From Streptomyces sp. NBC_01341 (GTDB lineage Bacteria > Actinomycetota > Actinomycetes > Streptomycetales > Streptomycetaceae), in NCBI RefSeq assembly GCF_035946055.1, contig NZ_CP108364.1, positions 5,890,001-5,954,000 on the forward strand: 64,000 nucleotides of DNA, in the 5' to 3' direction. The notes beneath the pieces were generated by a model. The model worked only from the letters and a program-made list of their open reading frames with translations, did no database searches and was not told the origin of the DNA. Within the stretch, counting starts at the first letter, position 1, and the number at the start of each line of letters is the position of its first letter. A program made the position numbers and the translations under genes. Positions 1 through 8,182 of this stretch are shown in pieces.

Positions 1-1
1 C

Positions 2-1384
2 GCGCTCCGCGACACCTACGGCGTGGTCGTCTTCCACGAACAGATCATCGAGATGGTGGACATCATGACCGGCTGCGGCCGGGGCGAGGCCGACCGGGTG
101 CGGCGCGGGCTCTCCGACCCCGGGTCGCAGGACCGGATCAGGGTCTGGTTCGCGGGGCGGGCGGCGGAGCGGAAGTACGCCGCCGAGGTGATCGCCCGTG
201 CCTGGGAGATCATCGAGGCGTTCGGCAGCTACGGCTTCTGCAAGGCGCACGCGGTCGCCTTCGCCGTGCCGACGTACCAGTCGGCCTGGCTCAAGGCGCA
301 CCATCCGGCGGCCTTCTACGCGGGGCTGCTCACGCACGATCCGGGGATGTACCCGAAGCGCCTGCTGCTCGCGGACGCGCGACGGCGCGGGGTCCCCGTG
401 CTGCCGCTGGACGTGAACCGGTCGGCAGCCGCCCATCGGATCGAACTGGTGTCTGGCGACAATGACGAAAAATGGGGATTGCGGCTGGCGCTCTCGGACG
501 TCCATGGCATCAGCGAGGCCGAGGTCGCCCGGATCGAGGCCGGGCAGCCCTACGCGTCGCTGCTGGACTTCTGGCAGCGGGCCAGGCCCGGGAAGCCCGC
601 CGCCGAACGCCTCGCGCAGGTCGGCGCGCTGGACGCCTTCGGCACCAACCGGCGGGATCTGCTGCTGCACCTGTCCGAGCTCCACCGTGCCCAGCGGAGC
701 TCCGGCTCCGGCTCGGCGGGAGCCCAGCTCCCGCTCGGCGGCGGACACAGGACCGGCAGCATCGGGCTGCCCGACCTCAACGACGCCGAACGTCTCAGCG
801 CCGAACTCGGTGTGCTGAGCATGGATGTCTCGCGCCATCTGATGGGCGATCACCACGCCTTCCTCGAAGAGCTGGGCGCGGTCTCCGCCAAGCGGCTGCG
901 GGAGGCCAGGCACGGGGAGACCGTGCTGGTCGCGGGCGCCAAGGCGGCCACCCAGACCCCGCCGGTCCGCTCCGGTCGCCGGGTCATCTTCACCACCCTG
1001 GACGACGGTACGGGCCTGGTCGACCTGGCCTTCTTCGACGACAGCCACGCCGCCTGCGCGCACACCGTCTTCCACTCCTGGCTGCTGCTGGTGCGCGGGG
1101 TGGTCCAGCGGCGGGGCCCCCGCAGCATGAGCGTGGTCGGGTCGGCGGCCTGGAATCTGGCGGAGCTGGCCGAACTGCGCCGCACCGGCGGCCTCGACGC
1201 GGTCGCCGCACGGCTCGCCGAGGTGCCCGGCGCAGAGGAGGGCGAGGAGAGCGCCGGGCCCGGCCGCCGCATCCAGATGTCCACCGGCTACGAGATGAAC
1301 CCCTGGGCCGACCTCCAGCCGGCCGGTGAGGGAACGCCCACCGGGAGGAAGCTGTGGCACCGGAGCCCCGGGAGCGCGGGATGA
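2..1384 (+). CDS. dnaE2: Error-prone DNA polymerase III alpha subunit DnaE2 (5' end off window)
   Basis: C-terminal 460 codons of a C-family replicative-type polymerase used for translesion and mutagenic synthesis. The frame is already open at base 2, and the PHP and catalytic palm domains lie left of the window. The visible part starts in the fingers with a TYGVVVFHEQ segment typical of DnaE. It then has the GSYGFCKAHAVAF helix, a helix-hairpin-helix region around nt 470-660 (LALSDVHGIS), and an OB-fold around nt 910-1150 (ETVLVAGAK, then IFTTLDDGTGLVDLAFF). The immediate partner is an ImuB-like gene, the arrangement known for actinobacterial DnaE2 rather than DnaE1. The stop overlaps the downstream gene. 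In mycobacteria such genes are LexA-controlled, but the promoter is outside the window. Confidence 0.9.
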   Translation, partial: ALRDTYGVVVFHEQIIEMVDIMTGCGRGEADRVRRGLSDPGSQDRIRVWFAGRAAERKYAAEVIARAWEIIEAFGSYGFCKAHAVAFAVPTYQSAWLKAHHPAAFYAGLLTHDPGMYPKRLLLADARRRGVPVLPLDVNRSAAAHRIELVSGDNDEKWGLRLALSDVHGISEAEVARIEAGQPYASLLDFWQRARPGKPAAERLAQVGALDAFGTNRRDLLLHLSELHRAQRSSGSGSAGAQLPLGGGHRTGSIGLPDLNDAERLSAELGVLSMDVSRHLMGDHHAFLEELGAVSAKRLREARHGETVLVAGAKAATQTPPVRSGRRVIFTTLDDGTGLVDLAFFDDSHAACAHTVFHSWLLLVRGVVQRRGPRSMSVVGSAAWNLAELAELRRTGGLDAVAARLAEVPGAEEGEESAGPGRRIQMSTGYEMNPWADLQPAGEGTPTGRKLWHRSPGSAG

Positions 1385-2379
1385 GCGAGGAACCGGCCGT
1401 CCTGTACCTGCGGTTCCGCCGGATCGGCGGAGGACCGCCGGACAGCGCGGACTACGAAGGGCTGCTCGCCCTTCTCGGGGCGTTCACCCCGGTCGTCGAG
1501 GCGGCCCCGCCCCGTGCGGCGCTCGCCGACATCGGCGGGGCGCTCCGCTACTTCGGGCAGGACGCGGTGGGCCTGGCCTCGGTGATCCGGGTGCGCGCCC
1601 TCGCCCTGCACGGGGTGGACTGTGCGATCGGGGCGGCCGTCAACCCCATGCTGGCCCGGATGGCCGCGCGTCTGGCGACGGCCGGAACGACCCTCGTGGT
1701 GCCGCCCGGTGAGGCCGCCGGCTTCCTCGCGCCCCTGCCCGTCGCCGCCCTGGACGGTGTCGGGGCGGCGACCGCGCGCACCCTGTGCGGATACGGACTC
1801 GACTCCATCGGCCGGACCGCCGCGGCGCCGCTCGCCACCCTCCAGCGGATCACCGGGGTGCGGGCCGGGCGCGAACTGTGGGAGCGGGCCAACGGCATCG
1901 ACCGTACGCGGGTCGTACCCAACGCCGCGGCCCGGTCCGTCGCCGCCGAACGCACCTTCCCCCGCGACGAACTGGACCCGGAGCAGCACCGGCGCGCACT
2001 CCTCTCGCTCACCGAGGAGCTGGGCGGCAGGCTGCGGGGCGACGGGCAGGTGTGCCGCTCGCTCGCGGTCTCGGTGCGCTACGCCGACCGGAGCGGATAC
2101 TCGACGCTCACCCGCAGCCGTACGCTCCAGGAACCCACCGCGCACTCGGCGGCGCTCACCTCGCTCGCGTACCGCATCCAGGACTCCTTCGCCCTGCAGC
2201 GGGCGCGGGTACGGGGTATCGGGCTGCGGGCGGAAGGGCTGCACGACACCGAACGGGCCTCCCGTCAGCTCAGTTTCGACCCGGTGGACGAACGCGCGCG
2301 GCGGATCGAGGCGGTGTCCGACCGGCTGCGCGCCAGGTTCGGCCCGCAGGCCGTGAAGCCGGGGCGGCTCGCGGCCTGA
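1354..2379 (+). CDS. imuB: ImuB-like Y-family polymerase homologue
   Basis: A 341-aa Y-family protein expected to recruit DnaE2 to the sliding clamp in the mutasome. I chose the GTG at 1354 because GGAGG (1344-1348) sits five bases upstream; an ATG at 1381 overlapping the dnaE2 stop as ATGA is the alternative. The N-terminus reads LYLRFRR where an active Pol IV has the metal-binding DMD, and LADIGGALRYFG where Pol IV has the S-[IL]-D-E catalytic pair. The polymerase is therefore probably inactive, as in ImuB. A helix-hairpin-helix (LPVAALDGVGAATARTL) is present. QLSFD at residues 305-309 resembles a beta-clamp binding motif. It overlaps dnaE2 by 31 bp, so translation is coupled. Assignment as ImuB rather than DinB rests on the missing acidic residues and the neighbour. 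Confidence 0.8.
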   Translation: MAPEPRERGMSEEPAVLYLRFRRIGGGPPDSADYEGLLALLGAFTPVVEAAPPRAALADIGGALRYFGQDAVGLASVIRVRALALHGVDCAIGAAVNPMLARMAARLATAGTTLVVPPGEAAGFLAPLPVAALDGVGAATARTLCGYGLDSIGRTAAAPLATLQRITGVRAGRELWERANGIDRTRVVPNAAARSVAAERTFPRDELDPEQHRRALLSLTEELGGRLRGDGQVCRSLAVSVRYADRSGYSTLTRSRTLQEPTAHSAALTSLAYRIQDSFALQRARVRGIGLRAEGLHDTERASRQLSFDPVDERARRIEAVSDRLRARFGPQAVKPGRLAA

Positions 2380-2385
2380 TCCCGT

Positions 2386-2411
2386 GCCGGCCGGCGTCCG
2401 GGGTTTTTTTA
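2386..2411 (+). terminator. Possible terminator after dnaE2-imuB
   Basis: A GC-rich self-complementary patch (GCCGGCCGGC, then CCGG) is followed directly by seven T residues, exceptional in this GC-rich sequence. It lies just after the imuB stop. The stem is short, so this is only a candidate. Confidence 0.4.
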
Positions 2412-2439
2412 CCGACGCGTAACTTCCCCCGCCACCTTA

Positions 2440-2461
2440 CTCATGCGTAATTTGGCATGAG
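2440..2461. promoter_or_regulatory. Inverted repeat upstream of the lipase gene
   Basis: Perfect 7-bp arms CTCATGC / GCATGAG separated by eight AT-rich bases (GTAATTTG), about 85 bp before the lipase start. It could be an operator or part of the promoter. No regulator gene is adjacent to suggest which protein binds it. Confidence 0.35.
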
Positions 2462-2545
2462 CACGTAGAACTCGCAGTTCACTGTGGTCCGGGCCGCAGG
2501 GCGCACCGACATCGCACCTCCCTTGAGCCGCAAGGAGACCACCCG

Positions 2546-3439
2546 ATGCTGCCCTGGACCCGCCCCCAGCGCTCCCCACGCGTACGCCGCACCCTCACCG
2601 CCCTGATCCTCGCCCTCACCGCGTTCGTCGCCGCCCCCACGGCGACCGCCGGCGCGGCCACCAAGGGTGCCGCCGCACCCTCCCGCGGCTGGAACGACTA
2701 CTCCTGCAAGCCCTCCGCCGCCCACCCCCGCCCCGTCGTCCTCGTCCACGGAACCTTCGGGAACTCGGTCGACAACTGGCTCGTCCTGGCGCCGTACCTG
2801 GTCAACCGGGGCTACTGCGTCTTCTCGCTCGACTACGGGCAGCTCCCCGGCGTGCCGTTCTTCAACGGACTCGGCCCGATCGACGAGTCGGCCGGTCAGC
2901 TGGACGTGTTCGTCGACAAGGTCCTCGGTGCCACCGGCGCCGCCAAGGCCGACCTCGTCGGCCACTCCCAGGGCGGCATGATGCCCAACTACTACCTGAA
3001 GTTCCTCGGCGGCGCCGCCAAGGTGAACGCCCTCGTCGGGATAGCCCCCGACAACCACGGCACCACGCTCCTCGGCCTCACGCGGCTGCTGCCGTACTTC
3101 CCCGGCATCGAGGACCTCCTCACCATGAACACCCCCGGCCTCGCCGACCAGGTAGCCGGTTCCGCCTTCCTCACCAAGCTCAACGCGGGCGGCGACACCG
3201 TGCCCGGAGTCCGCTACACCGTCATCGCGACCAGGTACGACGAGGTCGTGACGCCGTACCGCACGCAGTACCTGAGCGGTCCGAACGTGCGCAACGTCCT
3301 GCTCCAGGACCTGTGCCCGGTCGACCTCTCCGAGCACGTCGCGATCGGCACCATCGACCGGATCGCCTTCCACGAGGTCGAGAACGCCCTCGACCCCGCG
3401 TACGCCACACCGACGACCTGCGCCTCGGTCATCGGCTGA
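2546..3439 (+). CDS. Secreted alpha/beta-hydrolase, class 2 lipase
   Basis: A 297-aa exported triacylglycerol lipase/esterase. A Sec signal peptide with a basic n-region and an alanine-rich core ends near residue 38. The mature protein has VLVHGTFG (oxyanion-hole HG) and the nucleophile elbow GHSQGG with Ser141. Asp232 (TRYDEVV) and His264 (LSEHVAIG) complete a plausible catalytic triad. This is the Streptomyces lipase class 2 fold that S. coelicolor carries at SCO1735 (from memory). The ATG start follows AAGGAGA with eight bases spacing. It stands alone, convergent with the LPMO gene and separated from it by a strong hairpin. Confidence 0.88.
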   Translation: MLPWTRPQRSPRVRRTLTALILALTAFVAAPTATAGAATKGAAAPSRGWNDYSCKPSAAHPRPVVLVHGTFGNSVDNWLVLAPYLVNRGYCVFSLDYGQLPGVPFFNGLGPIDESAGQLDVFVDKVLGATGAAKADLVGHSQGGMMPNYYLKFLGGAAKVNALVGIAPDNHGTTLLGLTRLLPYFPGIEDLLTMNTPGLADQVAGSAFLTKLNAGGDTVPGVRYTVIATRYDEVVTPYRTQYLSGPNVRNVLLQDLCPVDLSEHVAIGTIDRIAFHEVENALDPAYATPTTCASVIG

Positions 3440-3444
3440 GACGC

Positions 3445-3475
3445 GCTGCCGGACCCCGCACCGGGGTCCGGCAGC
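3445..3475. terminator. Bidirectional terminator between lipase and LPMO genes
   Basis: Perfect 14-bp stem (GCTGCCGGACCCCG and its complement) with a CAC loop, five bases after the lipase stop and shortly before the end of the convergent LPMO gene. There is no long T-tract, as is common for actinobacterial terminators. Confidence 0.8.
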
Positions 3476-3489
3476 CGTTCGACGCGCGG

Positions 3490-4527
3490 TCAGCGCCGGT
3501 GGGCGCCGCCGGCGGCCCGCCGGCGTACGGAGACGAAGAGGGCGCTCGCCCCGAGTGCCAGCGCGGCAGCCCCGCCGACCGTGAGGTACGAGGTGGCGGC
3601 GCCGCCGCCCGTCTCGGCGAGGACGTCACCCCCGGAGGGAGCCGCCGCACTGTTGGGCCCCGGAGCGTTCGCAGCGGCTTCGGAGTCGCCCCCGGTTCCG
3701 GTGGTTCCGGCTGCCGGAGCGGCCTTCGTGACCTCCGCGCCGGTCGCCGCGTCGTCGTCACCATGGCCGTTGTGCTCGACCGACGACTTGTCCGCTCCCT
3801 CGTCGATGTCCGTCTCGGACGGGGCGGACGCGGCCGGCGCCGGGGCGGCCTCGACCGCGTCGCCCGAGCCGCCGCTCCCGCCCCCGAAGACCACGTCGGA
3901 ACAGGCGTAGAAGGCCTCGGGCGAGTCCGAGCGCTGCCAGACCGTGTAGACCAACTGCCGTCCGGACGCCTGCGGGACGGTGCCCTCGAAGACGTACGAC
4001 CCGTCCACCAGCGCCGGGTCCGTCGCCTCGGCGAACGGCTTCTCCCGCAGGTCCGACCACTTCAGGGGCTGCGTCGGGTCGTAGCCCGCCTTGGTCAGGT
4101 ACAGCTCGAACGAGCCCTTGTGCGGCGCGGTGGCCCGGAAGCGGAAGGTGTGCGTGCCCGCCTCCATTTGCGTGGACGGCCAGTCCGTGCGCGGCAGGTC
4201 GAGCCCCTTGAACTTGTCGTTGCCCGCGCTGCAGAGCTCGCCGTCCGGAATCAGCCCCCGGTGATTGCCCGCCGCGTTGGCGATGTTCACACCGTTCCAG
4301 TCGTACAGCGCCTGGGTGCCACCCGCCGCCACCGCCGCCTGGCACGCCGCCGATCGCGGGTTCTCCGGTCCCTCCGCGAAACAGGCCGAGACCCGGCTGA
4401 CCGGATCGGTCAGCGAACCGTGGGCGGCGGCCGGAGCGGCGACGAGCACGGTCAGCGCGAGCGGAACGACGCCGAGCGCGACGACGGTCCCGGCGGCCTT
4501 GCGGCGGGCGGTGGTGATGGCGGCCAT
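3490..4527 (-). CDS. AA10 lytic polysaccharide monooxygenase, sortase-anchored
   Basis: A 345-aa exported copper monooxygenase. I use the ATG at 4527 because GAAGGAGA lies eight bases before it; the more upstream ATG at 4551 would put that site inside the gene. The signal peptide ends at AAA|HG, so the mature protein begins with His36, the first ligand of the AA10 histidine brace. A second His is in TAPHKGSF. The catalytic domain (to about residue 210) acts on chitin or cellulose. It is followed by a long Ala/Pro/Ser/Thr/Asp-rich linker, then LAETG, a membrane helix and an RRR tail. LAXTG is the motif read by class E sortases in Streptomyces, so the enzyme is probably held on the cell wall. 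SCO1734 is the counterpart I recall. The substrate cannot be told from sequence alone. Confidence 0.87.
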   Translation of the reverse strand: MAAITTARRKAAGTVVALGVVPLALTVLVAAPAAAHGSLTDPVSRVSACFAEGPENPRSAACQAAVAAGGTQALYDWNGVNIANAAGNHRGLIPDGELCSAGNDKFKGLDLPRTDWPSTQMEAGTHTFRFRATAPHKGSFELYLTKAGYDPTQPLKWSDLREKPFAEATDPALVDGSYVFEGTVPQASGRQLVYTVWQRSDSPEAFYACSDVVFGGGSGGSGDAVEAAPAPAASAPSETDIDEGADKSSVEHNGHGDDDAATGAEVTKAAPAAGTTGTGGDSEAAANAPGPNSAAAPSGGDVLAETGGGAATSYLTVGGAAALALGASALFVSVRRRAAGGAHRR

Positions 4528-4745
4528 GGGGTGTTCTCCTTCGGCGGGCACGGCTGGGTGATCAGCAAACTAGCCGCCGCCGGGGGCGGATCCGGGTGTG
4601 GAAAGCCGCAGGTGGAGATCGTTATGGCGGGCTTAAGGGATGGTTAGGGGAGGGCTCAGGTACAGGGGCCGAGGCCGAGTCGTGGCGCTCGGTTCCGCGG
4701 TGGCCGCGCCCGGACCGGAGGCTGCATCCGGTCGCCGGCACCGGC

Positions 4746-4778
4746 CGGCACCGTACCCGCGATCCCGGCACGGTGCCG
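4746..4778 (-). terminator. Possible terminator of phoD
   Basis: Nine-base perfect arms CGGCACCGT / ACGGTGCCG with a 15-base loop lie just beyond the phoD stop. The rest of 4528-4794 is the upstream region of the LPMO gene; I see no gene there. Confidence 0.4.
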
Positions 4779-4794
4779 ACGCGGTGACGGCAGA

Positions 4795-6369
4795 TCAGAC
4801 CTGTACCCCCGGTGTGCCGTCCTCCACCACGACGCTCGCGCGCGTGCTGATCGGCGCGTCCGGCTTCGTCACGAAGGGCAGGACCCGGAAGTCGCTCGTC
4901 CAGCGGTCGGGCTCGACCGTCACGCGGACGTAGCCGCGCTGGTTGTTGAAGAACTTCATGTGCGGATTCGCCGCGAGGAACGTCTCGCCCTGGGGTGTCA
5001 TGTCGGCGCCGTCGCCGCCACTGGTGATCGACGTCCCCACGAACTCCGAACCCACGGTCCGCGACTCCGGATCGGAGTAGTCGCGCTTCAGGTCCCACGC
5101 GTAGTTCTGGTGCCGGTCGCCCGTGATGACGACGAGGTTGCGCACGCCCCGGTTGTCCGCGTGTGCCAGGAGACGGTTGCGTTCGGCGACGTAACCGTCC
5201 CACGGGTCGGTCCAGACCGTCGTGCCGGGGCCCGGGTCCTGGTCGGTCTGGCCCATCGGCGCCTGGTTGCCGAGGATCTGCCAGCGAGCGGGCGAGCGGC
5301 TGAAGCCGGCCAGGACCCAGGCCCGCTGGCGGGGGCCCAGCAGGGTGCGGTGCCTGTCGAAGCGCTCCGCGCAGTCGGCCGAGGAGCCGTCGCCGCACGC
5401 CTGGTCGTCCCGGTACTGCCGGGTGTCCAGCATCGTGAAGTCTGCGAGCCGGCCGTAGGGGAGCCGCCGGTACATCTGTACGTCGGGACCCTTCGGCAAC
5501 TGCGCCCGGCGCAGCGGCGCGTGCTCGTACAGCGCCTGGAACGCGGCGGCGCGGCGCAGCAGGAACGTCGCGGGGTCCTCGTCGTTCTCCGAGGTCTCGT
5601 CCGCCCAGTTGTTCTCCACCTCGTGGTCGTCGAACGTCATGATCCACGGGAAGGCGGCGTGCGCCTCGCGCAGCGGGGCCTCGGACTTGTAGAGGCCGTA
5701 CTGGAGGCGGTAACGGGCGAGGTCGAGGGTCTCCGTGTGGAACTTCGGGTCGGTGACCACGCCACGCTTGTTCGTGCGGACCCCGTGCTCGTAGAGGTAG
5801 TCGCCGAGGTGCACCACCAGGTCGAGGTCCTCCTGCGCCATGTGGTGGTACGCCGTGAAGTAGCCGTCCTGCCAGGCCTGGCAGGAAGCGAAGGCGAACT
5901 TCAGCTCGCGCGGTGAGGCGGAGGGGGCGGGGGTGGTGCGCGTGCGCCCCACGGGGGAGACCGAGGAGCCGGCCCTGAAGCGGAACCAGTAGGTGCGGTC
6001 GGGGGCGAGCCCGTGCACCTCGGGGTGGACGGAGTGGGCCAGTTCGGGGCTCGCGACGACGCTGCCGCGGCGTACGACCCGGCGGAAGAGCTCGTCGAGC
6101 GCCACCTCGTACTGGACGCGGACCCGCGTGGCGGGCATGCCGCCGAGACCGTCCTGGGCGAAGGGGTCGGGAGCCAGACGCGTCCACAGCACGAAGCCGT
6201 CCGACGTGGGGTCGCCCGAGGCGACCCCCAGGGTGAACGGGTCCCCCTTCAGCGGGGGCGCGGCGAACGCGGACTGTGCCTCCCACGCCCCCGTCCCGAG
6301 CATCAGCGCGGCGGCTGCCGCGCCGCCGTATCCGAACATCTGCCTGCGGGACACGGATGGTGCGACCAC
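4795..6369 (-). CDS. phoD: PhoD-type alkaline phosphatase/phosphodiesterase
   Basis: A 524-aa exported Ca/Fe-dependent phosphatase. I chose the GTG at 6369 because GAGGAGG precedes it at proper spacing; an ATG at 6435 would add an unlikely tail before the signal. The N-terminus has a twin-arginine signal (SRRQMFG) and a hydrophobic alanine-rich stretch, consistent with export of a folded metalloenzyme. A beta-rich N-terminal PhoD domain comes first. The metallophosphatase core has VHLGDYLYEH, DDHEVENNW and GDRHQNYAW, which supply metal ligands. It releases phosphate from phosphomono- and diesters outside the cell. In Streptomyces phoD genes are usually PhoP-controlled. Upstream I find only one weak PHO-box-like unit (GTGTTCACG, complement near 6465-6475). 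Confidence 0.9.
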   Translation of the reverse strand: MVAPSVSRRQMFGYGGAAAAALMLGTGAWEAQSAFAAPPLKGDPFTLGVASGDPTSDGFVLWTRLAPDPFAQDGLGGMPATRVRVQYEVALDELFRRVVRRGSVVASPELAHSVHPEVHGLAPDRTYWFRFRAGSSVSPVGRTRTTPAPSASPRELKFAFASCQAWQDGYFTAYHHMAQEDLDLVVHLGDYLYEHGVRTNKRGVVTDPKFHTETLDLARYRLQYGLYKSEAPLREAHAAFPWIMTFDDHEVENNWADETSENDEDPATFLLRRAAAFQALYEHAPLRRAQLPKGPDVQMYRRLPYGRLADFTMLDTRQYRDDQACGDGSSADCAERFDRHRTLLGPRQRAWVLAGFSRSPARWQILGNQAPMGQTDQDPGPGTTVWTDPWDGYVAERNRLLAHADNRGVRNLVVITGDRHQNYAWDLKRDYSDPESRTVGSEFVGTSITSGGDGADMTPQGETFLAANPHMKFFNNQRGYVRVTVEPDRWTSDFRVLPFVTKPDAPISTRASVVVEDGTPGVQV

Positions 6370-6634
6370 GGGTCCTCCTCGGTCGATCTGCGCCAACCTG
6401 GGACACACTGCCGGGAGTTGATGTCGTGCTCGCACGCGGCGGATGGCCGGTGGCCGAGCGATACGTGAACACCGCAGCTATAACCGCCGGGTGCCCGGCC
6501 CGGCCGGCCCCGCGTCTCCCCCGCGGCGCACCCCCCGTCGGCCGCACTGATCCTGGTGCGCCCCCTGGTGAGGAAGGTGCCGGACGGAAATCGGGTGCGG
6601 CGGACTGTCGGTGGCGGCTGACAGGATGGTCCCC

Positions 6635-8113
6635 ATGACCACGATCGACTGGGACGCCGCCGCCGACTCCTTCGACGAGGAACCCGACCACGGGCTTCTG
6701 GACCCGGTGGTCCGCAGTGCCTGGGCACAGCGGATGGAGACCTGGCTGCCCACCATGCGCTCCGAGGTCCTCGACCTCGGATGCGGCACGGGCAGTCTTG
6801 CCCTCCTCGTCGCGGGGCAGGGCCACCGGGTGACCGCCGTCGACCGGTCGACACGCATGGTGGAGCAGGCGCGGGCGAAGCTGGCCGGCACCGGCAGCGA
6901 GGTCCTGGTCGGGGACGCGGGACTCCCCCCGGTCGGCAACCGGCGCTTCGACGTGATCCTCGCCCGCCACGTGGTCTGGCTGATGCCGGATCCCGACGCG
7001 GCCCTGCGGCACTGGGTCTCGCTGCTGCGGCCGGGCGGGCGGCTGGTGCTGATCGAAGGGGTGTGGGGCGGAGTGGGCCTCTCCGCCGGCCGGCTCGCCG
7101 CGCTGCTCGGCCGTCACACCGAGAACGTCCACCACGAGCCCCTCGCCGGCGACGCCCGGCTCTGGGGCAAGGAGGTCGACGACGAGCGGTACGCCCTGGT
7201 GGCCCGCCTCGAACCGCCCCGCCGGCACCGCGAGGTCGTCGACGTCCACCTGATCCTGCGCAGGGGCCCGGACGTCCTGCTCGCGCGGCGGGCCGGCACG
7301 GGATACGCCGACGGCCTGCTGCACGCCCCCTCCGGCCACGCCGAGGACGGCGAGGACGTCCGGGAGGCGGTGATCCGGGAGACGGCGGAGGAGATCGGTG
7401 TCGTCCTGGACCTGGACGAACTCCGGACGGCGCTGGTCATGCAGCACAAGGGTCCGGGCGGGAATCCGCGGATGGGCTGGTTCTTCGAGGCGCAGTACGA
7501 CCCCGCGCGCCCGCCCCGCAACGCCGAGCCGGAGAAGTGCTCCGAACTCGCCTGGTTCCCGCTGGACGCGCTGCCGGACGACATGGTCGCGTACTGCCGC
7601 GCGGGACTCGACGGTTACCGCGCCGGGGAACGCTTCCTCATCCACTGGCACGAGGACGGTGACCCGGTGGCGTACGCACCGGAGGGGGCCCGGCGTGCCG
7701 TCCCGCTGCCCGCGACGGCTGCCCCCACCGGCGGGATCCATCACATCGAGCTGTGGGTGCCCGACCTGGCGGAGGCCGAGTCGGACTGGGGATGGCTGCT
7801 GGGGGAGCTGGGCCACGTCCCGTACCAGCGCTGGTCACGGGGCCGCAGCTGGCGGCGCGGCGACAGTTACGTGGTGGTCGAACAGTCACCCGACCTGGCC
7901 GGTGACACGCACGAGAGGCTGCGCCCCGGCCTCAACCACCTGGCGTTCCATGTCCGGGACCGTGAGACGCTCGACGCGCTGGTCCGCCGCGCCCCCGAGC
8001 ACGGCTGGCGACCGCTCCCCCCGGGCGGCCCCGCGGGCACCGGAGGCGGCGGGCACCGTGCGGCGTACCTGGAGAACGCGGCGGGGTACGAGGTGGAGCT
8101 GGTGGCGCCCTGA
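6635..8113 (+). CDS. Three-domain fusion: SAM methyltransferase, NUDIX hydrolase, VOC protein
   Basis: A 492-aa cytosolic protein with three complete enzyme folds. Residues about 1-190 are a class I methyltransferase (motif I VLDLGCGTG, then a post-I Asp and DVILARHVVW). Residues about 199-330 are a NUDIX domain with a complete box (GHAEDGE, then RETAEEIGV) starting near 234. Residues about 366-492 are a VOC/glyoxalase fold with likely metal ligands in HHIELWV, LNHLAFHV and ENAAGYEVEL. The ATG at 6635 gives the shortest sensible N-terminus; in-frame GTG 6611 and ATG 6626 are alternatives. I recall similar fusions annotated in other streptomycetes, but no function. NUDIX plus VOC could suggest clean-up of a damaged metabolite. 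The reaction is unknown. Confidence 0.85.
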   Translation: MTTIDWDAAADSFDEEPDHGLLDPVVRSAWAQRMETWLPTMRSEVLDLGCGTGSLALLVAGQGHRVTAVDRSTRMVEQARAKLAGTGSEVLVGDAGLPPVGNRRFDVILARHVVWLMPDPDAALRHWVSLLRPGGRLVLIEGVWGGVGLSAGRLAALLGRHTENVHHEPLAGDARLWGKEVDDERYALVARLEPPRRHREVVDVHLILRRGPDVLLARRAGTGYADGLLHAPSGHAEDGEDVREAVIRETAEEIGVVLDLDELRTALVMQHKGPGGNPRMGWFFEAQYDPARPPRNAEPEKCSELAWFPLDALPDDMVAYCRAGLDGYRAGERFLIHWHEDGDPVAYAPEGARRAVPLPATAAPTGGIHHIELWVPDLAEAESDWGWLLGELGHVPYQRWSRGRSWRRGDSYVVVEQSPDLAGDTHERLRPGLNHLAFHVRDRETLDALVRRAPEHGWRPLPPGGPAGTGGGGHRAAYLENAAGYEVELVAP

Positions 8114-8182
8114 CCTGTGCGCGGAAGGCCGTGAGGCGCCGTCTCCACCGGTGGGCGCCCGCCCCGGACCCGTGGACAGCCC

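Noticed and set aside
4528..4551. Longer start for the LPMO gene at 4551
   Set aside because: It would place the ribosome site GAAGGAGA inside the coding region and put eight residues before the signal peptide.
6465..6487. PHO box upstream of phoD
   Set aside because: Only one repeat unit (GTTCAC) is recognisable; a PhoP site needs at least two 11-base direct repeats, so it is mentioned only as weak evidence.
4622..7816. A 1064-codon open frame on the minus strand across phoD and the fusion gene
   Set aside because: It runs opposite or out of frame to two genes with clear motifs. Its translation is Arg/Gly/Pro-rich low-complexity, the usual result of stop-free frames in very GC-rich DNA.
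8114..8182. Terminator from the GGCGCC...GGCGCC pair between the fusion gene and the DUF402 gene
   Set aside because: GGCGCC is self-complementary and the stem would be only six bases; too weak to call.
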